Shown here in pieces: positions 1 through 10,051 of a DNA stretch of 64,000 nt. Position numbers and translations under genes: made by a program. Source of the stretch: an uncultured Clostridia bacterium (lineage in GTDB: Bacteria; Bacillota; Clostridia; TANB77; CAG-465); assembly GCA_949106495.1 (NCBI GenBank), contig CARYZD010000001.1, positions 1 through 64,000 on the forward strand, written 5' to 3'. Positions within the stretch are counted from its first letter, which is position 1, and each line of letters opens with the position of its first letter. The notes beneath the pieces were generated by a model. That model made no database searches. It worked only from the letters and a program-made list of their open reading frames with translations, and was not told the origin of the DNA.

Positions 1-17
1 ATTTTTCCTAAAAAGAA

Positions 18-78
18 AAGACTGTCAACAAAAAAACTTTGTCAACAGTCTGAAAAATAGAGAATTTTTTATTCTCTA
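18..78 (-). terminator. Tandem terminator hairpins of the thioester adhesin gene
   Basis: Read on the minus strand just past the stop codon, a 7-8 bp perfect hairpin (58-65 with 71-78) is followed by five T. A second, imperfect hairpin (20-32 with 38-50) is followed by a T-rich run. The first hairpin has T-runs on both sides and could act in both directions. Confidence 0.75.
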
Positions 79-95
79 TTTTTTTACATTACATG

Positions 96-3000
96 TTAAT
101 TCTTACATATAATTTTATTTTTCATAATAATAGCTATTCCAATTAATGAAATAATTGACACTATTGATAATACAATTACTTGTATATCTCCTGTATTTGT
201 TACTTCAAATATTATTGTTTCTGGTGAATTATTATCTATTGTAAATTCATATCCAGTTAAGTCCTCATCTAATTCATATCCTTCTGGTGCTTTTATTTCA
301 ATAAATTTATATGTTCCCATTGGAGCTTTATCAATTACATATTCTCCATTTTCATTTGTAATAGCATTTTCTACTAGATATATAGGTTCTCCTGTTTTAG
401 CATCTACTTTTTGCTCTCCTGTTTTTGGATCAATTAAAGCTATTGTAAATACACAACCTTGTAATGGTTCACTAGTTTCTGCATCTAATTTTCTTACTAT
501 TACTTGACGTGTTTTTCTTTTATTTGTTACTTTAATAGGCTCTGTTATCCACTTTCCATTTTCATCAAATTTAGCTTCAAATTCATGTGGTGTTGTATCT
601 ATTTCATAAATATCTGGAGCTTTTATTTCTACAAAAGTATATTTTTTATTGTTTTCAAACATACTAAGTGGAATATATGCTACTGCATTTCCATCTCCAT
701 CCAATGTTGTTTTAGAATGTAATAATACATTTCCATTTTCATCTCTTATTTCATATATACAATCTGGTATAGCTTCAGATGTAAATATATCTTCTTTGTA
801 TATCATACCACCTACGATAGAGTCATTAACTATTGTTTGATATACTTTATTTTCATTTGTAAGATTATTTTCAACCACTATTTTTGTAATACGTTTTTCT
901 TCTTCTTCTGGTAATTGACATCCATCTGGTGCTTCTATTTCTTTAATATAGTATTCACCTATAGGAATATTGTTTACCCTAATAAGTCCTACCTTATTTG
1001 TAACAATTTCTAGAATTTTAAATTCCCCAGTAACTTCATCTCTAACTCTTACTTCCTTACCTTCACTACATTCTTTGTCTGCATAGATTCTAAATTTAGC
1101 TCCTGGTAAAAAATGCATTTTATTTTCATTAAGGTAATTCATTATCTCATCATCATTATTTAATTTACCTATGTCTTCTATTACTTTCTTTTGTATTTTA
1201 TCTAGTTCATCATTAATTATTTCTGTGCCATTCATTACAATAAATCCTTCTGAATGTATATCTGATGATAATTTAACTATTACAAAATTACCATCAGTTG
1301 GCTTATTATTGTACTCTTCTCCTTCTACTACAACATATTCTTGTTCAGAATCATCATTATATTCTAGTTCAAATTCTGTTTTTTTAGAATTAATTGTATA
1401 TGGAGCAGATGTATACAATTCTATAACATAATACTTTCCTTTTGGTAAGTCTCTATTACTTATTACATCTGTACTTCCATTTATTTCAACTAAGTCTACC
1501 AATGCATTTTTAGGTATAACAGCATTTCCTTTATAGTTTAAAATTGGTTCTGATGTATAAATTCCAAATACTGCTTTTTGTTCAACTTTTTCTCCAATTG
1601 TATATTTTACTTCTTCAAAATTCTTTTTAAATTTTAATCCTAATTTTTGTCTAATATCTGTTAATTCTTTTTTTACTGTTGCATTTTTTACATATTGATT
1701 TTTATTTTCTAGTATTACATTAGGTATATTTTCATCTTTTATATATCCAATTGGAGTTTTATATTCTATTATACTATATTCTCCTGGATAAATATCTCTT
1801 GCAACTGCATATCCCTCTTCATTTGTCGTAATATCTGCAATCATTTGACCTTTTGTATATCTTAAAATTCCATCTGGTGTATAAGTATCTTCTACTGCAT
1901 ATATTCTATATCCTACTCCTTCTAATCCAACTAGACTATATGTAGGTCTATATTTTTCTTCACTTATAACAACTTCATTATCTATCTCATAATTTACTTC
2001 TGAAGTTGTTACTCCTGTTATTTTCTCTGCTTTTTTATATAGTTCTAAATCTACTTTTAATGGAGTATTTTTAATATCTGTATTAACTACTAGACTTCCT
2101 GTTACTATTCCACCTTCAGGATAACTAGTATCATCTAATATTCCTGTTGTTAACTTATTAATTACTACTTTCTTACCACTAACTTTATCATTACCTAAAT
2201 CTTCTTCTTTTTCAGGCAATCTCCATTCATCATCTAAGTAATATCCTTCTGGCGCTTGTGTTTCATATATTACATATGTTCCTGGTTGAACTGCTTGTGG
2301 TGTATATAAGTATCCTTCGTCATTTGTTTCAAATTCATTTATATATTCACCTGATGGATAAAGCATCATACTTACCCAATCATTATTATTAACATCCCAT
2401 ATTTTATATTTTGCTCCTTCAAGTTTTACAACTTGTTTTGAGTCTTTATCTTCTTTTACTATCTTTAACCAAGCTGGTACAGGTTCATCTGAATGTATTC
2501 TATATTCTACTTGTGTATCTCTTTTTATTTCTACTGTTTCTGGTTGAAGATAGAAATGTGTATGCTCTTTTGGATTACTTTCTTGTATTTCAGAGATTTC
2601 ATATATTCCATAAGGTATTGTATATTCATAACCTAAATTTTCTAAATCTTTATTTATAAATTGTGCATATCCTTTCTCATTTATTGTTGCATAGTATACA
2701 CAATCTTTATTTGATTTTAATGTTAATGCCAATATTGCTCCTGCTGCTGGAACCTCATCTGTAGAATTGAAATTGTTATTATATTTTATAACGTGGATTC
2801 TTCCAAGATTTGGTATATTAATTATTCTTTTTATAGAAACTGTTACTGTATCAGTACCTTGATTTCTATTATCATATGAAGCAGTATAAATCTTTTCTCT
2901 AAATGTAACACTCTCTCCTGGAACAACTGCATCTGGATTTATTCCTTCTGGGAAAGTTGTTTCTTTTAAATAATATGTTCCTGTTCTCATAGTTCCAGAG

Positions 3001-4907
3001 ATAGCATGTCCTACAGAATCTGTTGGTCCAATTATTACAGTATTACCATTTTTATCTAAATATGGAATAGTAGCATTAGCATCTTTATATACTGTAAAAT
3101 ATGCTCCTGATACTTTTGCATCTGTTTTTCCCACAACTTCATCTAAAAGAACCTTTTCTACTTCAATTCTCATTTTTTTAGATTCATCTACTTTTGTACT
3201 TTCATATGTTTTTCCATGTTCTTGTACATTAATAGTAAAATCTTCTACTTTATATGCTTCATCTGGCCATTCTATTTCTGAAACAGTGTATACTCCAAAT
3301 GGTACATTTTTTGCTTCACAAATTCCGTCTGCACCAGAAACATTTGTATAATATACTTGATTATTATCTTCATTTAATGTTATTTTAAATTTACAATTAC
3401 TAAGATCTATTTCTTTATCATAATCTGTTGCACCTAGTTTTTTATGTATTTTTATAGTTGACTCATTTATCCAGTCTGATACTTCAAGTGTTAATCCATA
3501 ATCTCCATCACTATCTGTTGCTGAATCTTGTGGATTTATTGTATAAACTGTTTCATCAATTCTTGTACTAGATGTATTATATATTTCTCTTACATAATAT
3601 GTTCTATATTCTAAATAATCTGTTTTATTTGAATATCCATTTTCATCTATTGTTAGTCTTGCAACTTCCTCTGAACATCTTTCATCTTTGTATATTCCAT
3701 AAACTGCACCTCTTGGTGAAGCATTTCCTTTATTTCCACTTGTTGATTGCAATGTTTTATGAATTCTTATTTTATATCCTGGTGTATATACACTATAATA
3801 TCCAAATTCTGGTGTTCTGGAATCATCTACAAGTCTTGTTAAAGGTTGACCTATTTTACCACTAGATAAACCTTGTTTTTGCCAAAAGCCCGCAACTCCT
3901 CTACCATTATTTATATCTTTTTGTATAGACACTTTAACTGGATTGTTTTTTGTACCAACAACTGTGTTAGTGTATATTGTAACTCTATTTCCATCAACTT
4001 CACAATTAAGACCTGTTCCTTCTAATTTTTGAGTAATAGTTATTTTGTCTCCATTTAGTCCTAATTCATTATCATCTGTCATTGTATATTCAAATCTTTT
4101 CTTTTCTGAATTATATTGTAATTCATAAACAGGAGTATTATTTGGATCTGTACTTGCATATGTTGGCATTTTCATTGCTTTTTTTACTTTTCCAATAATA
4201 TCTGAATATATATAATATGTTTCTTCTTCTAATTGACCATCAATCTCAATCAAATATCTAGCAATTAAATCTTCATATTGTGAATTAATTAAATTTGTAC
4301 TTGCTACCCAACATGCAACTTGAGTTGCAAAAACTTTTGGAGCATTTGCATATACATGTCTTCCATCTGGTGTATTTCTAACAGCTAGACATGAGCTTGA
4401 AACACTTGAGCCATGTGATGAATCAGAATCAAAACCATATATTAAAGCTAAGCTAATTAAGTTTTTAGAATGTTCATCAATAACAGACTCATTCCAACCA
4501 TATACATTATTTGAACTTACTAAAGTTTCTCCTGTATCTACAGGCATACCATATCCAACACAGTAAAACAAATATGCATCATATCCACCTGCAGGAGATG
4601 ATACAGCACCTACATAAAATGTTTTTGTTCCTGTACTAGAATAAGTATAATGTTTATTAAATGGGGCTGGTAAAGATGGATTATCTGCACTACCATGTCC
4701 ATATTTAGGATTTAAATATGCATAAACAGTTAAGTTCACATCTTTTCCTCTAATATTTGGATAATCATTCCCATCGAAATTATATGGTTCAATATTATTT
4801 ACCATATCTGATAAACTTGGTAATGTCTCTGCATTTACTACTATATTACTAGTAAAAACAAGAGTTATTACAAATATTAAACACATAAAAATATTTTGTT
4901 TTTTCAT
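96..4907 (-). CDS. Secreted thioester-domain adhesin with about ten SpaA/CnaB domains
   Basis: A 1603-residue surface protein. The start is set at ATG 4907 because AGAGGTG lies about 9 bases upstream; an in-frame GTG at 4919 falls inside that ribosome binding site. A signal peptide covers residues 1 to about 26. Residues about 60-205 look like a thioester domain: Cys116 in an F-Y-C motif and Gln196 in a T-Q-x-A-x-W motif are the pair that forms the internal Cys-Gln thioester in known adhesin domains of this type. About ten SpaA/CnaB-like immunoglobulin-fold domains follow. Many start with a Lys-containing strand and end with an E-I/T-x-A-P-x-G motif, the usual isopeptide signature. The C-terminus is a hydrophobic helix with a short basic tail, preceded by N-T-G-D-I rather than LPXTG. 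It is probably a stalked, covalently binding adhesin; the ligand is unknown. It is a single-gene unit with its own terminator. Confidence 0.85.
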   Translation of the reverse strand: MKKQNIFMCLIFVITLVFTSNIVVNAETLPSLSDMVNNIEPYNFDGNDYPNIRGKDVNLTVYAYLNPKYGHGSADNPSLPAPFNKHYTYSSTGTKTFYVGAVSSPAGGYDAYLFYCVGYGMPVDTGETLVSSNNVYGWNESVIDEHSKNLISLALIYGFDSDSSHGSSVSSSCLAVRNTPDGRHVYANAPKVFATQVACWVASTNLINSQYEDLIARYLIEIDGQLEEETYYIYSDIIGKVKKAMKMPTYASTDPNNTPVYELQYNSEKKRFEYTMTDDNELGLNGDKITITQKLEGTGLNCEVDGNRVTIYTNTVVGTKNNPVKVSIQKDINNGRGVAGFWQKQGLSSGKIGQPLTRLVDDSRTPEFGYYSVYTPGYKIRIHKTLQSTSGNKGNASPRGAVYGIYKDERCSEEVARLTIDENGYSNKTDYLEYRTYYVREIYNTSSTRIDETVYTINPQDSATDSDGDYGLTLEVSDWINESTIKIHKKLGATDYDKEIDLSNCKFKITLNEDNNQVYYTNVSGADGICEAKNVPFGVYTVSEIEWPDEAYKVEDFTINVQEHGKTYESTKVDESKKMRIEVEKVLLDEVVGKTDAKVSGAYFTVYKDANATIPYLDKNGNTVIIGPTDSVGHAISGTMRTGTYYLKETTFPEGINPDAVVPGESVTFREKIYTASYDNRNQGTDTVTVSIKRIINIPNLGRIHVIKYNNNFNSTDEVPAAGAILALTLKSNKDCVYYATINEKGYAQFINKDLENLGYEYTIPYGIYEISEIQESNPKEHTHFYLQPETVEIKRDTQVEYRIHSDEPVPAWLKIVKEDKDSKQVVKLEGAKYKIWDVNNNDWVSMMLYPSGEYINEFETNDEGYLYTPQAVQPGTYVIYETQAPEGYYLDDEWRLPEKEEDLGNDKVSGKKVVINKLTTGILDDTSYPEGGIVTGSLVVNTDIKNTPLKVDLELYKKAEKITGVTTSEVNYEIDNEVVISEEKYRPTYSLVGLEGVGYRIYAVEDTYTPDGILRYTKGQMIADITTNEEGYAVARDIYPGEYSIIEYKTPIGYIKDENIPNVILENKNQYVKNATVKKELTDIRQKLGLKFKKNFEEVKYTIGEKVEQKAVFGIYTSEPILNYKGNAVIPKNALVDLVEINGSTDVISNRDLPKGKYYVIELYTSAPYTINSKKTEFELEYNDDSEQEYVVVEGEEYNNKPTDGNFVIVKLSSDIHSEGFIVMNGTEIINDELDKIQKKVIEDIGKLNNDDEIMNYLNENKMHFLPGAKFRIYADKECSEGKEVRVRDEVTGEFKILEIVTNKVGLIRVNNIPIGEYYIKEIEAPDGCQLPEEEEKRITKIVVENNLTNENKVYQTIVNDSIVGGMIYKEDIFTSEAIPDCIYEIRDENGNVLLHSKTTLDGDGNAVAYIPLSMFENNKKYTFVEIKAPDIYEIDTTPHEFEAKFDENGKWITEPIKVTNKRKTRQVIVRKLDAETSEPLQGCVFTIALIDPKTGEQKVDAKTGEPIYLVENAITNENGEYVIDKAPMGTYKFIEIKAPEGYELDEDLTGYEFTIDNNSPETIIFEVTNTGDIQVIVLSIVSIISLIGIAIIMKNKIICKN

Positions 4908-5015
4908 ATAAAAATTCACCTCTTATTATTCAATTATATAAAAATGTTATCATTAACAAAAACTTTAATCAATATATTTATAAAATAATGTTATTATTTA
5001 TATCAATTATGAAAT

Positions 5016-5059
5016 AAAAAAGAAACAAATCTATTTTAAATTAAATAAATTTGTTTCTT
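5016..5059 (-). terminator. Terminator of the phosphoesterase pair
   Basis: An 11-bp perfect stem (5020-5030 with 5049-5059) is followed on the minus strand by five T. It lies directly after the stop codon of the second phosphoesterase gene. Confidence 0.8.
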
Positions 5060-5074
5060 AAAATCATTAAATTT

Positions 5075-5821
5075 TTATCTTTTAATATAAATTCCTGTTT
5101 CTAATTCATCTATTGCCATTTCTTTATTTGGCATGTCACTATTTCTTAAATTTTCTATTTCTTTCTTAAAATCATAAGGTATTTTAACTATTTCATATGA
5201 TATACTAGATACCTCTTTTGAGCCATATTCTCCCTCTAAAATCATATATGATGCAAATTGATTTACACTATTATTTTTTTCTAGTATGTCACAACCATTA
5301 GCTATCGAACCAGAATTTACTAATGTTTTATCTTTTAACCTATAAAAAAAAGGTGAATGAATATGTCCAAATATTAATACGTCTGGTATCTCTCCTTCAA
5401 ATTTAAACATATCTTCAAGTTCATCATTTATGTTCTTGGTAATATCATAATATTTTATACTATTAAATAAATCATTAGGACTTGCATGTATTAATTTTAT
5501 TTTTAAGCCACTCATATAAAAATCATATGCCACTGGCAAATTGCTTAAATATTTTGCATTTTCATCTCCAATTTTTTCCCTATTCCAAACATGTTCTATT
5601 GTATTACAATGACTACCTACTATTTCATCGCAATTTCCTTTAATTACAACTTCACATTCTTTTTTTATTAATTCTATTGACTCCCTAGGCTGAGATCCCT
5701 TTGCTACCAAATCTCCTAAACAAAATATATGCTTAATATTTTGAGATTTTATATCATTTATAACCGTTTTTAAAGAAACTAAATTTCCATGTACATCTGA
5801 AATAATTGCTATTTTATCCAT
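5075..5821 (-). CDS. Calcineurin-like metallophosphoesterase (copy 2)
   Basis: A 248-residue soluble phosphoesterase of the YfcE/MJ0936-like calcineurin superfamily. The metal-binding blocks are visible in order: I-S-D-V-H-G-N (about residues 7-13), G-D-L-V, G-N-C-D-E, H-A-S and F-G-H-I-H. These bind two metals and hydrolyse phosphomono- or diesters; the substrate is unknown. The gene overlaps the end of its upstream paralogue by 13 bp, so the two are translationally coupled and co-transcribed. Sequence similarity runs over the whole length, so this is a tandem duplication. A bis-nucleoside polyphosphatase or phosphodiesterase role is possible but cannot be read from sequence. Confidence 0.85.
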   Translation of the reverse strand: MDKIAIISDVHGNLVSLKTVINDIKSQNIKHIFCLGDLVAKGSQPRESIELIKKECEVVIKGNCDEIVGSHCNTIEHVWNREKIGDENAKYLSNLPVAYDFYMSGLKIKLIHASPNDLFNSIKYYDITKNINDELEDMFKFEGEIPDVLIFGHIHSPFFYRLKDKTLVNSGSIANGCDILEKNNSVNQFASYMILEGEYGSKEVSSISYEIVKIPYDFKKEIENLRNSDMPNKEMAIDELETGIYIKR

Positions 5822-6618
5822 ATTTTACCTTCTGCTTCCTTTTGTAATTTTAATCTACTAAAATATTTTCCTGTTGCTATTTCTTCATATGATTCTTTAT
5901 TATTAGGCATATCTGAATTTAATATTTTTTGTGCTTCTTTCATATTGTCATATGTAAATTTTACTATCTTATATGATATTTTGGATATCTTTTTATTATC
6001 CATTTCTCCTTCTAGTATTAAATATGAACCATATGTATAATTTTTATTTTCAATATTAATAATATCACTAGTATTGGATACTGCACCAGGATTTATTAAA
6101 ATTTTATCTTTTTTTCTAAAAATAAAAGGTTTATGTATATGTCCAAAAATAACAATATCTGGATTATCACTATCTAAATTATTTAAATATTCTGTATTTT
6201 CAAACATTTTATCAAATCTTTCTTCAAATCCTTCATCAAAATCCCAATAATATGATTTTTCATGTATTGAATTTGGACTTGCATGCATAATTCTAATTTT
6301 ATAACCACTCATATAAAAGTCATAAGAAAGTGGCAATTTTTTTATTTTTTCTTTTTGCTCATTTGTAAGTTTATCTCTATTCCATACATGCTCATATATT
6401 TTAGGTTCTTCTACACCTCTTTGTTCACAATTTCCTTTTATAACAACTTCACATCTTGAAAGTATTGTTTGAACACATTCTTTAGGTGATGAGCATTTTA
6501 CTATCATATCTCCTAAACACATTATTCTTTTTATCCCTCTTTTTTCTATGTCATCTAATACTTTTTCTAAAGCTGTTATATTTCCATGTATATCCGAAAT
6601 AATTGCTATTTTTTCCAT
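5809..6618 (-). CDS. Calcineurin-like metallophosphoesterase (copy 1)
   Basis: A 269-residue paralogue of the next gene and the first gene of the pair. It has the same metal-ligand order: I-S-D-I-H-G-N at the N-terminus, G-D-M-I, G-N-C-E, H-A-S-P-N and F-G-H-I-H. The start ATG at 6618 follows GGAGGAAGG. It differs from its partner by a C-terminal extension of about 15 residues, whose coding sequence overlaps the start of copy 2. Keeping both copies suggests different substrates or a heteromeric enzyme, but that is inference. Confidence 0.85.
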   Translation of the reverse strand: MEKIAIISDIHGNITALEKVLDDIEKRGIKRIMCLGDMIVKCSSPKECVQTILSRCEVVIKGNCEQRGVEEPKIYEHVWNRDKLTNEQKEKIKKLPLSYDFYMSGYKIRIMHASPNSIHEKSYYWDFDEGFEERFDKMFENTEYLNNLDSDNPDIVIFGHIHKPFIFRKKDKILINPGAVSNTSDIINIENKNYTYGSYLILEGEMDNKKISKISYKIVKFTYDNMKEAQKILNSDMPNNKESYEEIATGKYFSRLKLQKEAEGKIWIK

Positions 6619-6721
6619 TTCCTTCCTCCGTCATTATTATATCATAAAAGTATGTATTTTTATATTTTTTTATAACAAAAATAAATTTTAAACATTTAAT
6701 ATAGTATAGAAAGGAGTAGAT

Positions 6722-7282
6722 ATGGTAAATTTTATATCTTTACTTTTATTTTCAATATCAACTAACCTAGACAATATTCCTGTAGGAATCTCATATTCAC
6801 TTAACAATAAAAAAATTAAATTTAAAGATATATTTAAAATATCTTTCTTCACTAGTTTAATTACTTTTATTATAATGGTTATTGGAACAAGTATTAATCA
6901 TGTATTATCTTTAAAGTTTGCAAATACATTAGGTTCAACAATACTGATATTTATTGGTATTTATGGTATATTAAAAGAGTTTATAAGTTCAAAAAAATCT
7001 AATAATATTTCAAAAGATAATATAAATATTAATTTTTCAAATATTAAAACTATTTTCCTACTCTCAATAAATAATTTTGCAACAGGACTTAGTGCAAGTA
7101 TTGCTGGACTTAACTATTTATTTTCTACTATATTTACATTTATATTCAGTATTCTTTTTTTATACTTAGGCTATTTTATAGCAAGTAAAATAAATAACTC
7201 AAAATTAAGTAATTATTCTAATTATTTATCTTCAATTATAATACTTTTACTTGGAATAATAGAAATGGTATTTTATAATTAA
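6722..7282 (+). CDS. ytaF: YtaF/MntP-like integral membrane protein
   Basis: A 186-residue protein with about six membrane helices. The N-terminal helix carries the acidic signature N-L-D-N-I-P-V-G-I, equivalent to the S-(L/M)-D-A-F-A-V-G motif of the MntP/YtaF family, and a second related helix (N-N-F-A-T-G-L-S-A-S-I-A-G) begins the second half. YtaF proteins are associated with sporulation in Bacilli and Clostridia, whereas MntP exports manganese; the length and motif fit YtaF better. GAAAGGAG precedes the ATG. It is a lone plus-strand gene with its own terminator. A metal-transport activity is family inference. Confidence 0.7.
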   Translation: MVNFISLLLFSISTNLDNIPVGISYSLNNKKIKFKDIFKISFFTSLITFIIMVIGTSINHVLSLKFANTLGSTILIFIGIYGILKEFISSKKSNNISKDNININFSNIKTIFLLSINNFATGLSASIAGLNYLFSTIFTFIFSILFLYLGYFIASKINNSKLSNYSNYLSSIIILLLGIIEMVFYN

Positions 7283-7328
7283 AAAAAGTGCTATAATACA
7301 AACTAAATTGATTGTATATTAAGCACTT
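7281..7328 (-). terminator. Terminator of the beta-helix/MucBP surface protein gene
   Basis: The arms 7286-7292 and 7322-7328 pair perfectly, with further pairing inside. On the minus strand the stem is followed by seven T (7287-7281). Confidence 0.6.
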
Positions 7329-7337
7329 GTATCTTTA

Positions 7338-7371
7338 CCAAGTTAATTAAATTTTTAACTTGGCTTTTTTT
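7338..7371 (+). terminator. Terminator of the ytaF-like gene
   Basis: An 8-bp perfect stem beginning CCAAGTTA (7338) and closing at 7363 is followed by seven T on the plus strand. With the minus-strand hairpin just before it, this forms a convergent terminator pair. Confidence 0.85.
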
Positions 7372-9832
7372 ATTTGATTTTATTTAACTCATATTTTCTC
7401 AAAACTAATAATATTAAAAATGCAATACTACCAATTACAATAAATATAATAGCTCCATTTCCACCTGTTTCTGGTAATTGTAATTTTATTCTGTCAGTTA
7501 CAATTACATTTCGGTCTTTTGTATATTTAGATATTTCTACATCTATTGGTGTACTCTTAAGTTCATATCCATCTGGTGCTTTTGTTTCTGTTACTCTATA
7601 TTTTCCAACAGTCAAATCTGTAAATTCTGTTTTTCCATTATCTCCTGTTGTCTTTTCTTGGGCTATAAATGTATCATCTAATATTCCTTCTTCTGTTAAC
7701 TTCTCTATTTTAAACATTGCTCCACTTAATAATTTTGAACTATCATTTTTATCTACTTTAGTTATTACTATTTTTCCTTTTATTAAACTATATACATATA
7801 TAACTTCTATTTGCTCTTCTGTAATTTCTCCATTTGCATTTTCTGGCGTCTCTTTTAACTCATAATTATCAAATTCTTTTGATAAAGTTGTATATTTATC
7901 TCCTACATTTCCATCAATAATTTCAGGTTTTACCAAATCTGTTCCATCTTCATTTTGATGTTTTACAACTACTTTAGATATTTTTTTATATCCATAAGTT
8001 ATAGTTATATTTTCTCTTTCTATTGTAATAATTTCATTTTCGGGTTTTTCTATAAGCTTATATCCCAAAATATCTTCTGCCTGTACCTTATAGCTTTCTC
8101 CTTGTTTTAATTTTACAACTATATCATCTCTTAGTCTATTATTCTCATTTAATAAATCAACATATTTTATTCTTAGTTCTGATTGCTTTATATAATAAAA
8201 TGTTATAGTTTGATCATTTGTACTGTATGTCTTTTCTATACTTTCTGTTGACTCTTCTATGGCATATCCATCAATTATAGATGGTTCTGCAGTATATGAA
8301 TCTCCTAAATCCCCTATAGATTCTATTTGTGGACTTACTTCTTCTCCTGTATATTTATCTATATATTTTACAATAATCTTTCCCTTTTCTTGTTCATACA
8401 CGTAATTTACAAATATATTTGAATCATTATAACTTCCACTTGCATTACTTGGTGTTGTTTTTAATTTATATAATCCAATACTTTCTGGTGCTGTTGTAGT
8501 ATAACTATCTCCTCCCCAGCCAGACTGAACTATAGGATCTTTTAATACAGTTCCACTTGAACTTTTATATGTTGCTGTTACTGTTCCAGTATCCCATAAA
8601 TCTATTTCTGAGCCTATTGTTCTTAAGTGCCAACCATCATTTGGATATAATGTTACATATGTATCTATAAGTTCAGATGCATAACTATTGGCTGATGTTT
8701 GTACTACTTTTCTACCTCTTGTATAAGCATTTGGATATACTCTAAATGTTGGTGTACTAGAATTTGTTGATACAAACTTATCATTTGCTGCCAAATATAC
8801 ATGTTGCATTGGACTTGTTCCAAATGTTCCTGAAGTTATTGAACATAAAGAACCATTATGATATACACCTCCAGCCTGTGAGTCAGTATTATCTTTTATA
8901 CTAACTGGGCCACTGATATATAAAACAGAAGTATTATAAACTCCCATTTTGTTATCATATATATTACCTCCCCAAATATCTGTAGTTCCTTCATTATATA
9001 CACCATTACCATTATTATATATATTTCCTCCGCTTATATTGGTTTTATTTCCAGCTTCTGTAAGAACTCCATTTGCTGAATTATCATGTATATTTCCTCC
9101 ACTAATATTTATAGTACCACCTCTATTTAATACACCATGTCTTGCACCATATATATTACCAGCCATTATATTAGCTGTTCCACTATTAAAACTAACTATT
9201 GCATAATCTGCACCAGTTACTGTGCCACCTTTTAAGTTTAGTGTTCCATGATTATTATGAAGACCTTGAGTACGTCCTGCTATTGAACCATCTCCAACAT
9301 ACACTGTACCAGCACTACCTATTCCTACATTACTTCCCGATGCCGAAACAGTACCTGAATTAAAATATAATATACCACCATTTCCAACATGGATTCCTTG
9401 CTCTCCTCCATTAATAAATGAACTATTATTTACATTAAGTATTCCATTTACTCCTATATTAGTTGAGGATTCTGTTGTCATATTACCAGCATTTCCATTA
9501 AGAGTTACATTATTTAATGTAAGTGTAGAATTTTGCATAACAGTAAAGATATGATTAGTTGCATCTAAATTTCCAGTAAAATTTCTATGATTGTGTATGC
9601 CATGACCATTTCCATTTATTGTCTTATTTCCATATGTCATAATATGATCTCCTACAAATACTTCATCTGTTAAATTTATTGTATGATATACATCTTTTGC
9701 TTCTAAATACTGTTTTAGTGTTACCCAATCATTTCCAATGCTTACAGTATCAGCATATACATTAGAATATATGCTTAATATTATATACACAGTTAGTATG
9801 CTCATAAACTTTATAACTGTATTTTTTTTCAT
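7370..9832 (-). CDS. LPETG-anchored surface protein: beta-helix, MucBP-like repeats, SpaA domain
   Basis: An 820-residue cell-wall protein. The signal peptide covers about residues 1-27. Residues about 60-340 form a right-handed parallel beta-helix: many short repeats of the type G-G-x-I-x-x-N-x-x-G-V-x-N, each starting with small or hydrophobic strand residues. Residues about 410-690 hold about four MucBP-like modules (V-K-Y-x-D start, G-x-x-Y-T middle, I-x-V-x-Y-x-Y end), a fold seen in mucin-binding proteins. Residues about 690-780 are one SpaA/CnaB domain with E-T-K-A-P-D-G-Y. The end is a textbook sorting signal: L-P-E-T-G-G, a hydrophobic helix and a basic tail, so sortase A should attach it to peptidoglycan. 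No sortase gene is in this window. GGAGGA lies 6 bases before the ATG. A role in host mucus or glycan adhesion is inference. Confidence 0.88.
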   Translation of the reverse strand: MKKNTVIKFMSILTVYIILSIYSNVYADTVSIGNDWVTLKQYLEAKDVYHTINLTDEVFVGDHIMTYGNKTINGNGHGIHNHRNFTGNLDATNHIFTVMQNSTLTLNNVTLNGNAGNMTTESSTNIGVNGILNVNNSSFINGGEQGIHVGNGGILYFNSGTVSASGSNVGIGSAGTVYVGDGSIAGRTQGLHNNHGTLNLKGGTVTGADYAIVSFNSGTANIMAGNIYGARHGVLNRGGTINISGGNIHDNSANGVLTEAGNKTNISGGNIYNNGNGVYNEGTTDIWGGNIYDNKMGVYNTSVLYISGPVSIKDNTDSQAGGVYHNGSLCSITSGTFGTSPMQHVYLAANDKFVSTNSSTPTFRVYPNAYTRGRKVVQTSANSYASELIDTYVTLYPNDGWHLRTIGSEIDLWDTGTVTATYKSSSGTVLKDPIVQSGWGGDSYTTTAPESIGLYKLKTTPSNASGSYNDSNIFVNYVYEQEKGKIIVKYIDKYTGEEVSPQIESIGDLGDSYTAEPSIIDGYAIEESTESIEKTYSTNDQTITFYYIKQSELRIKYVDLLNENNRLRDDIVVKLKQGESYKVQAEDILGYKLIEKPENEIITIERENITITYGYKKISKVVVKHQNEDGTDLVKPEIIDGNVGDKYTTLSKEFDNYELKETPENANGEITEEQIEVIYVYSLIKGKIVITKVDKNDSSKLLSGAMFKIEKLTEEGILDDTFIAQEKTTGDNGKTEFTDLTVGKYRVTETKAPDGYELKSTPIDVEISKYTKDRNVIVTDRIKLQLPETGGNGAIIFIVIGSIAFLILLVLRKYELNKIK

Positions 9833-9990
9833 ATATGCTCCTCCATTTTTTTCTATTATATTTATTTTACATCACTTATATATTTTTTAACAAATTATAT
9901 AATTATTTTCTGCATTTTTATCTTTATTTATCAATAAAAAATCATTATTGTTACAATTTTAAAATATACACAATAAAACACTATTACAAA

Positions 9991-10038
9991 GAAAAAAAGT
10001 GAAAATCAACGTACACAATTAAATGTACGTTGATTTTC
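9991..10038 (-). terminator. Terminator after the membrane-anchored hypothetical gene
   Basis: A 15-bp perfect stem (10001-10015 with 10024-10038) is followed on the minus strand by a run of seven T. Confidence 0.85.
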
Positions 10039-10051
10039 TTATTGATATTTA

